The translations under genes and the position numbers were made by a program. This document shows, piece after piece, positions 37,173 to 45,685 of a stretch of DNA of 64,000 bases (position 1 is the first letter of the stretch; every line of letters starts with the position of its first letter). The notes under the pieces were generated by a model, which was given only the letters and a program-made list of their open reading frames with translations, searched no databases and was not told where the DNA came from. This stretch comes from Massilia aquatica (lineage in GTDB: Bacteria > Pseudomonadota > Gammaproteobacteria > Burkholderiales > Burkholderiaceae_D), in assembly GCF_011682045.1 (NCBI RefSeq), contig NZ_VVIW01000004.1, positions 248,001 through 312,000 of the forward strand, in the 5' to 3' direction.

Positions 37173-38411
37173 ATGGAAATCCGTCCCATCCTGTCAGCGC
37201 TCATGCGCAGCAAAACCGGCGCCATCCTGGTGGCGCTGCAAGTGGCCATCAGCCTGGCGATCCTCACCAATGCGCTGCACATCGTGAGCGTGCGCCAGGA
37301 AGTGGCGGCGCGCCCGAGCGGCATTGCCGATGAGGCCAGCGTGTTCTACATACGCGTGCGCCACCTGGTCGAAGGCAGCCACGAGGAACAACTGGCGCGC
37401 CAGGAGCTTGAAACCAGGGCTTTGCGCGCCATCGGCGGCGTTACCTCGGTGGCGTTTGCCAGCCAGGCGCCGATGTCGCAGTCCGGCTGGACCACCAACC
37501 TGGCCAACTCGCGCACCTCGCGCAAGGACAGCGCTTCCGCCTCGATGTATTACACCAGCGATTCGCTGGTCAAGACCTGGGGCCTGAACCTGGCCGAAGG
37601 ACGCGACTTCACACAGGCCGACGTGGTCGACATCGACGGCAATACCTCGCCCGACGAACTGTTTCCCAAGTCCGTGCTCATTACCAGGGCGCTGGCAGCC
37701 GCGCTGTGGCCGGGCTCGACCCAGGCGGTCGGCAAGACCGTCTATTTCGGCACCGGGGCGCAGGCCAACGCGGCCACCGTGGTCGGCGTGATCGACACGC
37801 TGCAAACCCAGAGCGCGGAAGTGGCGCCGCGCGGCGCCTACTCGCTGATCGCCCCGATGCGCAAGTCGTTCGGCGCCATCATGTACGCCGTGCGCGCCGA
37901 GGCCGGGCAGCGCGAGCGCGTCATGAAGGAGGCGGAAGCGGCCATGCGCGCCAGTAACCAGGGCCGCGCCATCATCAGCATGAAAGCCGTCGACCAGCAC
38001 CGCAAGGAACGCTACCGGACCGACATGGCGCTGTCATGGATGCTGATCGTGGTCAGCGCGCTGCTGCTGCTCATAACCGCCAGCGGCATCGTCGGCATGG
38101 CCAGCCTGTGGGTCACCCAGCGCCGCAAGCAGATCGGCGTGCGGCGCGCGCTGGGGGCACGCCGGGCCGACATCCTGCGCTACTTCATCACCGAGAACTT
38201 CATGATCACCAGCGTGGGCGTGGCCTGCGGGGTGGCGCTGTCGGCCGCGCTGAACCAGCTGCTGGTAACCCAGCTCGCGATGGCGCGCCTGCCGCTGGCC
38301 TATCTGGTGGTGGGCGCGGGCGTGTTCTGGGTGCTGGGCATGGCGGCGGTGTACGGGCCGGCCTGGCGCGCCGCCTCGATCTCGCCGGCCAGCGCCACCC
38401 GCAGTGTCTGA
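37173..38411 (+). CDS. MacB-like ABC permease, second copy
   Basis: A 412-residue permease with the same four-span plan as the first: N-terminal span (ILVALQVAISLAILTNAL), periplasmic domain, and three C-terminal spans with QIGVRRALGARRADILRYFITE. It is a diverged partner. ATG 37173 has GAAAGA upstream; a GTG at 37152 overlapping the previous stop is possible. Confidence 0.87.
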   Translation: MEIRPILSALMRSKTGAILVALQVAISLAILTNALHIVSVRQEVAARPSGIADEASVFYIRVRHLVEGSHEEQLARQELETRALRAIGGVTSVAFASQAPMSQSGWTTNLANSRTSRKDSASASMYYTSDSLVKTWGLNLAEGRDFTQADVVDIDGNTSPDELFPKSVLITRALAAALWPGSTQAVGKTVYFGTGAQANAATVVGVIDTLQTQSAEVAPRGAYSLIAPMRKSFGAIMYAVRAEAGQRERVMKEAEAAMRASNQGRAIISMKAVDQHRKERYRTDMALSWMLIVVSALLLLITASGIVGMASLWVTQRRKQIGVRRALGARRADILRYFITENFMITSVGVACGVALSAALNQLLVTQLAMARLPLAYLVVGAGVFWVLGMAAVYGPAWRAASISPASATRSV

Positions 38412-38436
38412 CGGTTCCAATGGTATGCTGTCGCCC

Positions 38437-39765
38437 ATGCCTACTGTATTGATCATCGACGACAACGCCGCCGTCGCCATCGCACTCGATGTCCTGTTTT
38501 CGCTGCACGACATCGGTGCGCTGCGCGCCGCCTCCCCCGAAGAAGGGCTGGCCATCCTGGAACAAACCAGCGTGGACCTGGTCATCCAGGACATGAATTT
38601 TTCGGCCGACACCACCTCGGGCGAAGAAGGCACGGCGCTGTTTCGCGACATCCGCCGGCGCCACCCCGACCTGCCGGTGATCCTGCTGACCGCCTGGACC
38701 CACCTGGACGCGGCGGTCGACCTGGTCAAGTCGGGTGCAGCCGACTATCTGTCCAAACCCTGGAACGACAACCGCCTGATCGCCACGGTGACCAACCTGA
38801 TCGAACTGGGGCAGGCCAACCGCTCGCTGCGCCAGCGCGTGCAGCAGGAACGGCGCGTGCGGCGCGACCTGGAACAGGGCTTCGACCTGCGCGGCATGGT
38901 GTGGCAGGACGCCGCCACCGAAAGGGTGCTGCACCTGGCCTGCCAGGTGGCGCGGGCCGACGTGCCGGTGCTGATCAGTGGTCCCAACGGCACCGGCAAG
39001 GAACGCATCGCCGAGATCATCCAGGCCAATTCGCTGGTGGGCGACGGCCCGTTCGTGGTGCTCAATTGCGGCGCGCTGCCGGCCGAACTGATCGAGGCTG
39101 AACTGTTCGGCGCGGAAGCGGGCGCCTACACCGGCGCCTCGCGCGCGCGCGAAGGCAAGTTCGAAGCGGCCGACGGCGGCACCCTGTTTTTGGATGAAAT
39201 CGGCAACCTTCCGCTGGCCGGCCAGATGAAGCTGTTGCGCGTGCTCGAGACCGGGCGCTTCGAGCGCCTTGGGTCGAACCGCGAACGCCAGGTCAAGGTG
39301 CGCGTGATCAGCGCCACCAACGCCGACCTGGGCGCGATGATCCGCGCCGGCACCTTCCGCGAAGACCTGTTCTACCGCCTCAACGTGATCGAACTGCGCC
39401 TGCCGGCGCTGGCGGCGCGCCCGGCCGACATTCTGCCGTTGGCGTCCGCTTTTCTCCCGCGTGGCAAGAGCCTGCACCACTGCGCCCAGGCCGCGCTGCT
39501 GGCGCACGCCTGGCCCGGCAATGTGCGCGAACTCAAAAACGTGATGGCGCGCGCCAGCCTCCTGGCCGCCGGCGACATCATCAAGGCCACCGACCTGGGG
39601 CTGCCGGTCACGGTTGCGGCAAGCGTCGAGGTGGAGCCGGACCGCGACGCCATCGTGCAGTCCATGGCGCGCGCGGGCGGCGTGGTGGCGCAGGCGGCGG
39701 CCGACCTGGGCCTGTCGCGCCAGGCGCTGTACCGGCGCATGGAGCGGCTCGGGATCGCGCGCTAG
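38437..39765 (+). CDS. Sigma-54-dependent NtrC-type response regulator
   Basis: A 442-residue regulator. The receiver (about 1-120) has DDN at 8-10, phospho-acceptor Asp52 (QDMNFSADTTSGEEG, with an insertion typical of this subgroup) and LLTAW. The AAA+ domain (about 140-375) has Walker A GPNGTGKE, GAYTGA in place of GAFTGA at the sigma-54 contact loop, Walker B TLFLDEIG and an ENVREL-like VRELKN. The C-terminus is a Fis-type helix-turn-helix (AAADLGLSRQALYRRMERLG). ATG 38437 was chosen because the receiver begins there; upstream starts exist (38404 GTG, 38425 ATG). It is predicted to activate its own operon and perhaps the tldD operon. Confidence 0.93.
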   Translation: MPTVLIIDDNAAVAIALDVLFSLHDIGALRAASPEEGLAILEQTSVDLVIQDMNFSADTTSGEEGTALFRDIRRRHPDLPVILLTAWTHLDAAVDLVKSGAADYLSKPWNDNRLIATVTNLIELGQANRSLRQRVQQERRVRRDLEQGFDLRGMVWQDAATERVLHLACQVARADVPVLISGPNGTGKERIAEIIQANSLVGDGPFVVLNCGALPAELIEAELFGAEAGAYTGASRAREGKFEAADGGTLFLDEIGNLPLAGQMKLLRVLETGRFERLGSNRERQVKVRVISATNADLGAMIRAGTFREDLFYRLNVIELRLPALAARPADILPLASAFLPRGKSLHHCAQAALLAHAWPGNVRELKNVMARASLLAAGDIIKATDLGLPVTVAASVEVEPDRDAIVQSMARAGGVVAQAAADLGLSRQALYRRMERLGIAR

Positions 39766-39768
39766 CCG

Positions 39769-41097
39769 ATGCGGCCGTCCCTGCGTTTATCGCTGATCAC
39801 ACGCTGTTCGGCGCTGGTCGGCACCTTGCTGGTACTCGGCATCCTGATCGCGCTCGGGCTGGACCGCCTGCTGCCGGGGCGCCTGGTCCTGGTCGTGGCG
39901 CTCTCGCTGGCCTGCGTGGTGCCGCTCGCGGTGATCACCATGCGCGCCCAGATCCGCCCGATCCTGTCGCTGTTTCGCGCGCTCGAAGGCACCGTCACCA
40001 GTTACAAGGACGGCGACTTTTCCTTCAGCCTGCACTGGCCGCAGAACGACGAACTGGCCGACCTGGTAGCGGCCCACAACGCACTCGGCAACGTGCTGCG
40101 CGAACAGCGCCTGGCGCTGGTGCAGCGCGAACTGCTGCTCGATACCATGGTCCAGAACACGCCGGTGGCGATGCTGCTGGTCGACGACGCGGCGGGCAGC
40201 CCCGGCGCCATCGTCTACGCCAACCTGTCGGCGCGCCAGATGCTGGGCCAGGGCCGCAAGCTCGAAGGCCAGCGCCTGTCCGAGATCCTCGGCCAGGCCT
40301 CGCCGGCGCTGGTGGACGCGCTGGCGCGCGGCGGCGACGGCTTGTTTTCCGCCGGCGAAGGCGAGGAAGAAGAGGTCTACCACCTGGCGCGCCGCAGTTT
40401 CAGCCTCAATGGCCGCAAGCACGAACTGCTGCTGCTGCGCCAGCTGACCCACGAGCTGCGGCGCCAGGAAGTGCAGACCTGGAAAAAGGTCATCCGCGTC
40501 ATCAGCCACGAACTGAATAATTCTCTCGCTCCCCTCACCTCGCTGGCCCACTCGGGCGCGGAGCTGGTGCGGCGCGGCCAGACCGAGCGCCTGCCGCAGA
40601 TCCTGGAAACCATCGAAGAGCGCACGCGCCACCTGGAGAGCTTCATCCTCGGCTACGCGCGCTTCGCCAAGCTGCCCTCGCCGCGCATCGAACAATGCCA
40701 GTGGCCTGCGTTTGTCGAACGACTGGCGTCGCAGGTGGCGCTGACGGTGGCAGGCGCCTTGCCGCAGGAAAGCGCCCGCTTCGACCCGGCCCAGATGGAA
40801 CAGGCCTTGCTCAACCTGCTCAAGAATGCCCACGAATCGGGTTCGCCCGCTGGCGACGTGGCGCTGCAGGTGCGCCAGGCGCACGGCACCTTGCGCATTG
40901 AGGTGATGGACCGCGGCCAGGGCATGAACGACGCGGTACTGACCAATGCGCTGGTGCCGTTCTACTCCACCAAGCGCAGCGGCACCGGCCTGGGCCTGGC
41001 GCTGGCGCGCGAAATCGCCGAAGCGCATGGCGGGCGCATCACGCTCGGCAACCGCGATGGCGGCGGCCTGACGGTGACCATGATCCTGCCGGTGTAA
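39769..41097 (+). CDS. Sensor histidine kinase (NtrY/AtoS-like)
   Basis: A 442-residue kinase starting three bases after the regulator stop. Two N-terminal spans (about 13-32 and 38-57) are separated by a very short loop, so there is no large periplasmic sensor. A HAMP-like linker, a PAS-like region (about 125-225), a dimerisation box VISHELNNSLAPL with His247 and an ATPase with NLLKNAHESG and GTGLGLALAREIAEAHGG follow. It probably senses membrane state or transporter activity. Confidence 0.9.
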   Translation: MRPSLRLSLITRCSALVGTLLVLGILIALGLDRLLPGRLVLVVALSLACVVPLAVITMRAQIRPILSLFRALEGTVTSYKDGDFSFSLHWPQNDELADLVAAHNALGNVLREQRLALVQRELLLDTMVQNTPVAMLLVDDAAGSPGAIVYANLSARQMLGQGRKLEGQRLSEILGQASPALVDALARGGDGLFSAGEGEEEEVYHLARRSFSLNGRKHELLLLRQLTHELRRQEVQTWKKVIRVISHELNNSLAPLTSLAHSGAELVRRGQTERLPQILETIEERTRHLESFILGYARFAKLPSPRIEQCQWPAFVERLASQVALTVAGALPQESARFDPAQMEQALLNLLKNAHESGSPAGDVALQVRQAHGTLRIEVMDRGQGMNDAVLTNALVPFYSTKRSGTGLGLALAREIAEAHGGRITLGNRDGGGLTVTMILPV

Positions 41098-41148
41098 GCG
41101 GCGGCGGGCGGATGATAAAATCGCGCTTCCCCTTCTTCTGCGCGCGCG

Positions 41149-41922
41149 ATGTCCGACACCCCCACTTCCACCCGTTTCGACGCACCCGGCCACCCGCCGG
41201 CCACCATCACCGAATTCAAGGGCGTGCGCTTCATGCACCTTGGCACCTCGTGGGTGCAGGGCGCCATGCGCCTGGCCAAGCCGGACAACATCGAGCTCGA
41301 ATACGTGCAGATGATGATGATGTGGATGCTCTTCCTCGACAATCCGAAGCACATCGTCCAGCTGGGACTGGGCAGCGCGGCGCTGACCAAGTTCAGTTAC
41401 CAGCGCTTCCCGCAGGCGCGGGTGACGGTGGCCGAACTCAATCCCAATGTAATCGACATCTGCCACGCACATTTCGGCCTGCCGCCGAACGACACGCGCC
41501 TGGACGTGCGCGAGATGGATGCGATGGATTTCGTGCTCGACCCGGCCAACCACGGCAAGGTCGACGTGCTGCAGGTGGACCTGTACGACGAAGATGCGCG
41601 CGGCCCGGTGCTCGATTCGCCCGAGTTCTACCAGGCCTGCATGGATTGCCTGTCCGAAGAGGGCATCATGACTACCAATGTGTTCGGCGACTTCGCCAGC
41701 TACGACAAGAACCTGCAGAACATGGAACTGGTGTTCGATGCGGTGGTGTGGCTACCCGAAGTGCATGACGCGAACATTATCGTGGTGGCGTTCAAGCGCG
41801 CGCCGTCGATCGACTTCAGCGTGTTGTACGAGCGCGCCGGGGCGATTAAAAAGAGCATGAACCTGCCGGCCAAGAACTGGGTGACGGGTTTGAAGGGCTG
41901 GATGCAGGACCAGCAGGAATAG
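41149..41922 (+). CDS. Spermidine-synthase-like methyltransferase-fold protein
   Basis: A 257-residue Rossmann protein of the spermidine synthase superfamily. It has IVQLGLGSAALTKFSYQ in place of the usual GGGDG loop, VAELNPNVIDI (acidic ligand of the nucleotide), and DVLQVDLYDEDARGP at the usual catalytic region. The N-terminal tetramerisation domain of true SpeE is short here. Substrate specificity cannot be told; many such proteins are not polyamine synthases. It follows the kinase gene by 51 bases and could be co-transcribed. Confidence 0.72.
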   Translation: MSDTPTSTRFDAPGHPPATITEFKGVRFMHLGTSWVQGAMRLAKPDNIELEYVQMMMMWMLFLDNPKHIVQLGLGSAALTKFSYQRFPQARVTVAELNPNVIDICHAHFGLPPNDTRLDVREMDAMDFVLDPANHGKVDVLQVDLYDEDARGPVLDSPEFYQACMDCLSEEGIMTTNVFGDFASYDKNLQNMELVFDAVVWLPEVHDANIIVVAFKRAPSIDFSVLYERAGAIKKSMNLPAKNWVTGLKGWMQDQQE

Positions 41923-42200
41923 GCGCCCGGCGCCGTTCTACCGACGCAGGTTCTAAGCATATAGCGTGGGCGTATAAGTGATGCGCGCGCGCGGGGTACG
42001 TAGTCGAGATTACATCGTTTTTTAGGTCGAAGCACTACATTTTGCTGCGGTTTGCCACTATTGCACGCATTTACAACACTCTCACATGACTCGTTGCGCG
42101 TCGCAAAACTCGTCGGGTAGTATCGTTTTCACATTGGCTGGCCCCACGAGGGTGTGTCCAGTGAATTCCCTAAAAATGAAAACGAAAACGAGACATCTAC

Positions 42201-44678
42201 ATGACGAATACCCCAGGCAGCCCTCACCTTAAACGCACCTTGCTCGCATCGGCGCTCCTGCTCGCGCTGACAAGCGCCTATGCGCAGCAGGGCGCAGCAC
42301 CAGCGGCCCGCAGCGGCGAAGACAGCCCCGCTTCCGTCGTGATCCTCGGCTCGCGCTCGACCGCCAAGACCTCGCTCGATACCGCCGCGCCGGTCGGCCT
42401 GATCAACATCAAGGACATGCAGACCGCAGGTCCCCTTGAACTGGGCAAGCTGCTGCAAACGCTGGACCCGTCGTTCAACTTCACCTCGACCTTTATCAGC
42501 GACGGCACCGACATCATCCGCCCTGCAACCCTGCGCGGCCTCGGTCCCGACCAGCTGCTGGTGCTGGTGAACGGCAAACGCCGCCACCAGCAGGCGCTGG
42601 TCAATGTGCAGCAAACCATTGGACGCGGCTCGGCCGGTACCGACATCAACGCCATTCCGCTGTCGGCTATCCACCACATCGAAGTGCTGCGCGATGGCGC
42701 GGCCGCCCAATACGGCTCGGACGCCATCGCCGGCGTGATCAACATCGTCCTCAAGAAGCAGACCAACGAGACGCAACTGAGCAGCAGCGTCGGCACCACC
42801 TCCGAAGGCGACGGCGACCTGATCTCCGGCAGCGCCAACACCGGCGTCAAGCTGGGCGAAAGCGGTTACCTGAACCTGTCGGTCGAAGGCCGCCGCCGCA
42901 ACGAGACCAACCGCGCCGGCGTCGACTCCGAGCGCGTCAATCCGCCGCGCGTGACCCAGCGCATCGGCGACAGCCTGGCCAAGGATGCCTACCTGTGGTG
43001 GAATGCCGGCCTGCCGATCGACGACAGCAGCGAGTTCTATGCCTTCGGCGGCGTCTCCAAGCGCACCGGCGACTCGGCGGGCTTTTTCCGCTCGCCCGGC
43101 GACGGCCGCACTGTGCCGGCCGTGTACCCGAACGGCTACCTGCCGAACATCATGACCACCGTGAAGGACGCCTCGTTCGCCGTCGGCTACAAGCGCGACC
43201 TGGCCAACGAATGGAAGTTCGACGTGAGCGTGAACCACGGCCGCAGCCAGCTCGGTTTCCATGAACGCAATTCGATCAACGTCAGCTACTGGTATGAACC
43301 GAAACCGGGTGGCGGCATCTACGCCGAGTCGCCCCTCGAAGCTGACACCGGCACGCTCAAATTCAACCAGACTACCTTCAACGCCGACATTCGCGGCCCG
43401 CTCAAGTTCGGCGACCGTACCGTGCAGCTGGCGACCGGTTTCGAGTACCGCAGCGACAACTACGCGATCGAAGCGGGCGACCCGGTCTCGTACCAGTACG
43501 GCCGCACCAACAACCCGGCCATCAAGATCTTCGACCAGGTCGGCGGCATCGCAGCATCGGGGGCGCAAGGCTTCCCGGGCTACACGCCGGGCACCGAAGT
43601 GGACCAGGGCCGCCACAACATCGCCATGTACCTCGATGCGGAACACAACATCACCGAAAAGCTGCTGGTCGCCGCCGCGGTGCGCTTCGAAAAATACTCG
43701 GACTTCGGTAACACGACGACCGGCAAATTGAGCATGCGTTACGATCCGTCCCGCCAGATCGGCCTGCGCGGTAGCGTCTCGACGGGTTTCCGCGCACCGA
43801 GCGTGCAGCAGAAGTTCTACAGCTCCGTCTCGACCAACCTCAATTCGGCCGGCGTGCTGACCGAAACGCTGACCGCGCGCGAAGGCAGCGCCGTCACGCG
43901 CGCCTTCGGCATTTCGCCGCTCAAGGAAGAAACCTCGAAGAGCGCCAGCATCGGCGTGATCCTGCGTCCGATGCCGAACTTCTCGGTCACCGCCGACTTG
44001 TACCGCATCGACATCGACGACCGCATCGTCTTCTCGAGTAACATCGCACCGGAATCCGGTAACTGCGTACCGGCCTCCAAGTGCCCGATCAAGTCGATCC
44101 TCGATCCGCTCAAGGTCGGCCAGGCCCAGTTCTTCACCAACGCGATCGACACCACCACCGATGGCCTGGACATCGTGGCCGAGCACACCACCAAGTGGCC
44201 CGGTTCGACCCTGGTGCTGTCGGGCCAGATGGGTTTTAACAAGACCGAAGTCAAGAACCGCAAATCGCAATCGCCGGTGCTGACCGGCGCCCAGCTGTTC
44301 GACGACGCCCAGGTGACCCTGATCGAACGCGGCCAGCCGCGCAAGAAGCATGTGATCGCCGCCGACTACTCCACCGGCGCATGGAACGTGAACACCCGTG
44401 CCAACTACTACGGCGCAGTGCAGGGCCAGGGCTTCACCGCCCCGTTCATCCAGACCTGGGAAGCCAAATGGCTGGTCGACATGTCGCTGCGCTACTCGTT
44501 CACCAAGAAGCTCAGCGCCTCGTTCGGCGTGAACAACCTGTTCGACACCTATCCTACCGAGTGGGACAAAACCCGCGCCGCACCGTTCCCGCAACTGGGC
44601 TTCACCCGCTGCTGGGAAACCTGCCCGATCGGCATCAACGGCCGTCAGATGTACGCGAAGGTTGACTGGGCGTTCTAA
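42201..44678 (+). CDS. TonB-dependent outer membrane receptor
   Basis: An 825-residue receptor. The signal peptide is residues 1-28 (TLLASALLLALTSAYAQ). A plug domain (about 45-175) carries RGLGPDQLLVLVNGKRRH and IEVLRDGAAAQYGSDAIAGVINI. The rest is a 22-strand barrel, ending with an aromatic residue (DWAF). The plug signature resembles Xanthomonas-type receptors for varied substrates. No Fur box was seen in the 278-base upstream region, so iron control is not supported; the substrate is unknown. Confidence 0.88.
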   Translation: MTNTPGSPHLKRTLLASALLLALTSAYAQQGAAPAARSGEDSPASVVILGSRSTAKTSLDTAAPVGLINIKDMQTAGPLELGKLLQTLDPSFNFTSTFISDGTDIIRPATLRGLGPDQLLVLVNGKRRHQQALVNVQQTIGRGSAGTDINAIPLSAIHHIEVLRDGAAAQYGSDAIAGVINIVLKKQTNETQLSSSVGTTSEGDGDLISGSANTGVKLGESGYLNLSVEGRRRNETNRAGVDSERVNPPRVTQRIGDSLAKDAYLWWNAGLPIDDSSEFYAFGGVSKRTGDSAGFFRSPGDGRTVPAVYPNGYLPNIMTTVKDASFAVGYKRDLANEWKFDVSVNHGRSQLGFHERNSINVSYWYEPKPGGGIYAESPLEADTGTLKFNQTTFNADIRGPLKFGDRTVQLATGFEYRSDNYAIEAGDPVSYQYGRTNNPAIKIFDQVGGIAASGAQGFPGYTPGTEVDQGRHNIAMYLDAEHNITEKLLVAAAVRFEKYSDFGNTTTGKLSMRYDPSRQIGLRGSVSTGFRAPSVQQKFYSSVSTNLNSAGVLTETLTAREGSAVTRAFGISPLKEETSKSASIGVILRPMPNFSVTADLYRIDIDDRIVFSSNIAPESGNCVPASKCPIKSILDPLKVGQAQFFTNAIDTTTDGLDIVAEHTTKWPGSTLVLSGQMGFNKTEVKNRKSQSPVLTGAQLFDDAQVTLIERGQPRKKHVIAADYSTGAWNVNTRANYYGAVQGQGFTAPFIQTWEAKWLVDMSLRYSFTKKLSASFGVNNLFDTYPTEWDKTRAAPFPQLGFTRCWETCPIGINGRQMYAKVDWAF

Positions 44679-44700
44679 GCTGGTCCTCGTTGCATGAACA

Positions 44701-44730
44701 GGCCACGCCGGCGACGGCGTGGCCTTTTTT
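44701..44730 (+). terminator. Rho-independent terminator after the TonB receptor
   Basis: GGCCACGCCG-GCGA-CGGCGTGGCC followed by TTTTTT lies 22 bases after the receptor stop. The end touches the stop of the convergent DUF817 gene. Confidence 0.93.
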
Positions 44731-45607
44731 ACGCCGGCACGTGAATCCGCGCCTTGATGTGCTTGAGGTTGACGATGATCGTAAACGTCATCACTACCAG
44801 CAGAGACCACGAACTCCACTTCCCGACATGCACCATCGACCATGCGCCAAGCTGGTTGGGGTACTTCCAGATGCCGAAGAAGGTGCTGAGGTTTTCGGCC
44901 AGCCAGATGAAAAAACCAATCAGCACGAACGCCAGCAGCAAGGGCATGCGGCGTTCGACGTCGAGCGGACGGAAAATGACGGACGAGCGGGCATACAGGC
45001 CGAGCGCGCATGCCGCCACATACCAGCGATAGTCGCCGATGTAGTGGTGGGTGAAAAAATCGATATAAATGAGCAGCGCGATCACCACCCCCATCCAGAA
45101 CGGCGGGTGATGCTCGACGCGCAAGTCGAACAGGCGCCACGCCTGGATGATGTAGCTGCCGACAGCCGCGTACATGAAGCCCGAGAACAGCGGCACGCCG
45201 AACACCTTTGTCCATCCAAAATCCGGATATGACCATGACTGGATCGCGCCGGAAGTCTTGAACACCTCCAGCGCAAAACCGATCAGGTGAAACAGCGTGA
45301 TGGCCTTGAGTTCATCGAGCGTCTCCAGCCGCGACCAGATCATCCAGCCCTGGATGGCGAGGGCCACGATCAGCAGCGCATCGTAGCGCGCCACACCCCA
45401 CAAGCCGGTACGCGGCACCAGGAACACCGCCGCGAAGAACAGCCCGGCGAACAGGCAGGCGCGCGCTTCCTTGATGCCGAAGTAGAGAAACTCCACCGCA
45501 AAGCGGGTCAGTCCGGTGAGCCCGGGCCGGGCTTGAAACCCCAGCAGATGCGCGTCGAGCGCGCTTGGGCGCAAGGAAAACAGCCGTGACAGAATGTGGG
45601 CGGCCAT
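44729..45607 (-). CDS. DUF817 family membrane protein
   Basis: A 292-residue multi-span membrane protein of family DUF817, recognised by FGIKEARACLFAGLFF, GVPLFSGFMYAAVGSYI and a histidine-rich FFTHHYIGDYRW stretch. About eight spans are predicted. The function is unknown. ATG 45607 was preferred (GGAG ten bases upstream) to ATG 45655. It is on the same strand as the operon upstream, 78 bases away. Confidence 0.8.
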   Translation of the reverse strand: MAAHILSRLFSLRPSALDAHLLGFQARPGLTGLTRFAVEFLYFGIKEARACLFAGLFFAAVFLVPRTGLWGVARYDALLIVALAIQGWMIWSRLETLDELKAITLFHLIGFALEVFKTSGAIQSWSYPDFGWTKVFGVPLFSGFMYAAVGSYIIQAWRLFDLRVEHHPPFWMGVVIALLIYIDFFTHHYIGDYRWYVAACALGLYARSSVIFRPLDVERRMPLLLAFVLIGFFIWLAENLSTFFGIWKYPNQLGAWSMVHVGKWSSWSLLVVMTFTIIVNLKHIKARIHVPA

Positions 45608-45685
45608 GCGGACGAAACTCCAGGATGAAAGGGATGGCCAGATTGGCAGCGGCATCTTAACCGAAGTTGCGACCCTGCCAAGCTG

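Noticed and set aside
42003-42200. Fur box upstream of the TonB receptor at 42201
   Set aside because: No stretch resembling GATAATGATAATCATTATC could be found; iron control is not claimed for this receptor.
42129-45236. A 1035-residue antisense open frame spanning the TonB receptor
   Set aside because: It is a shadow of the receptor gene and the DUF817 gene, with no domain of its own.
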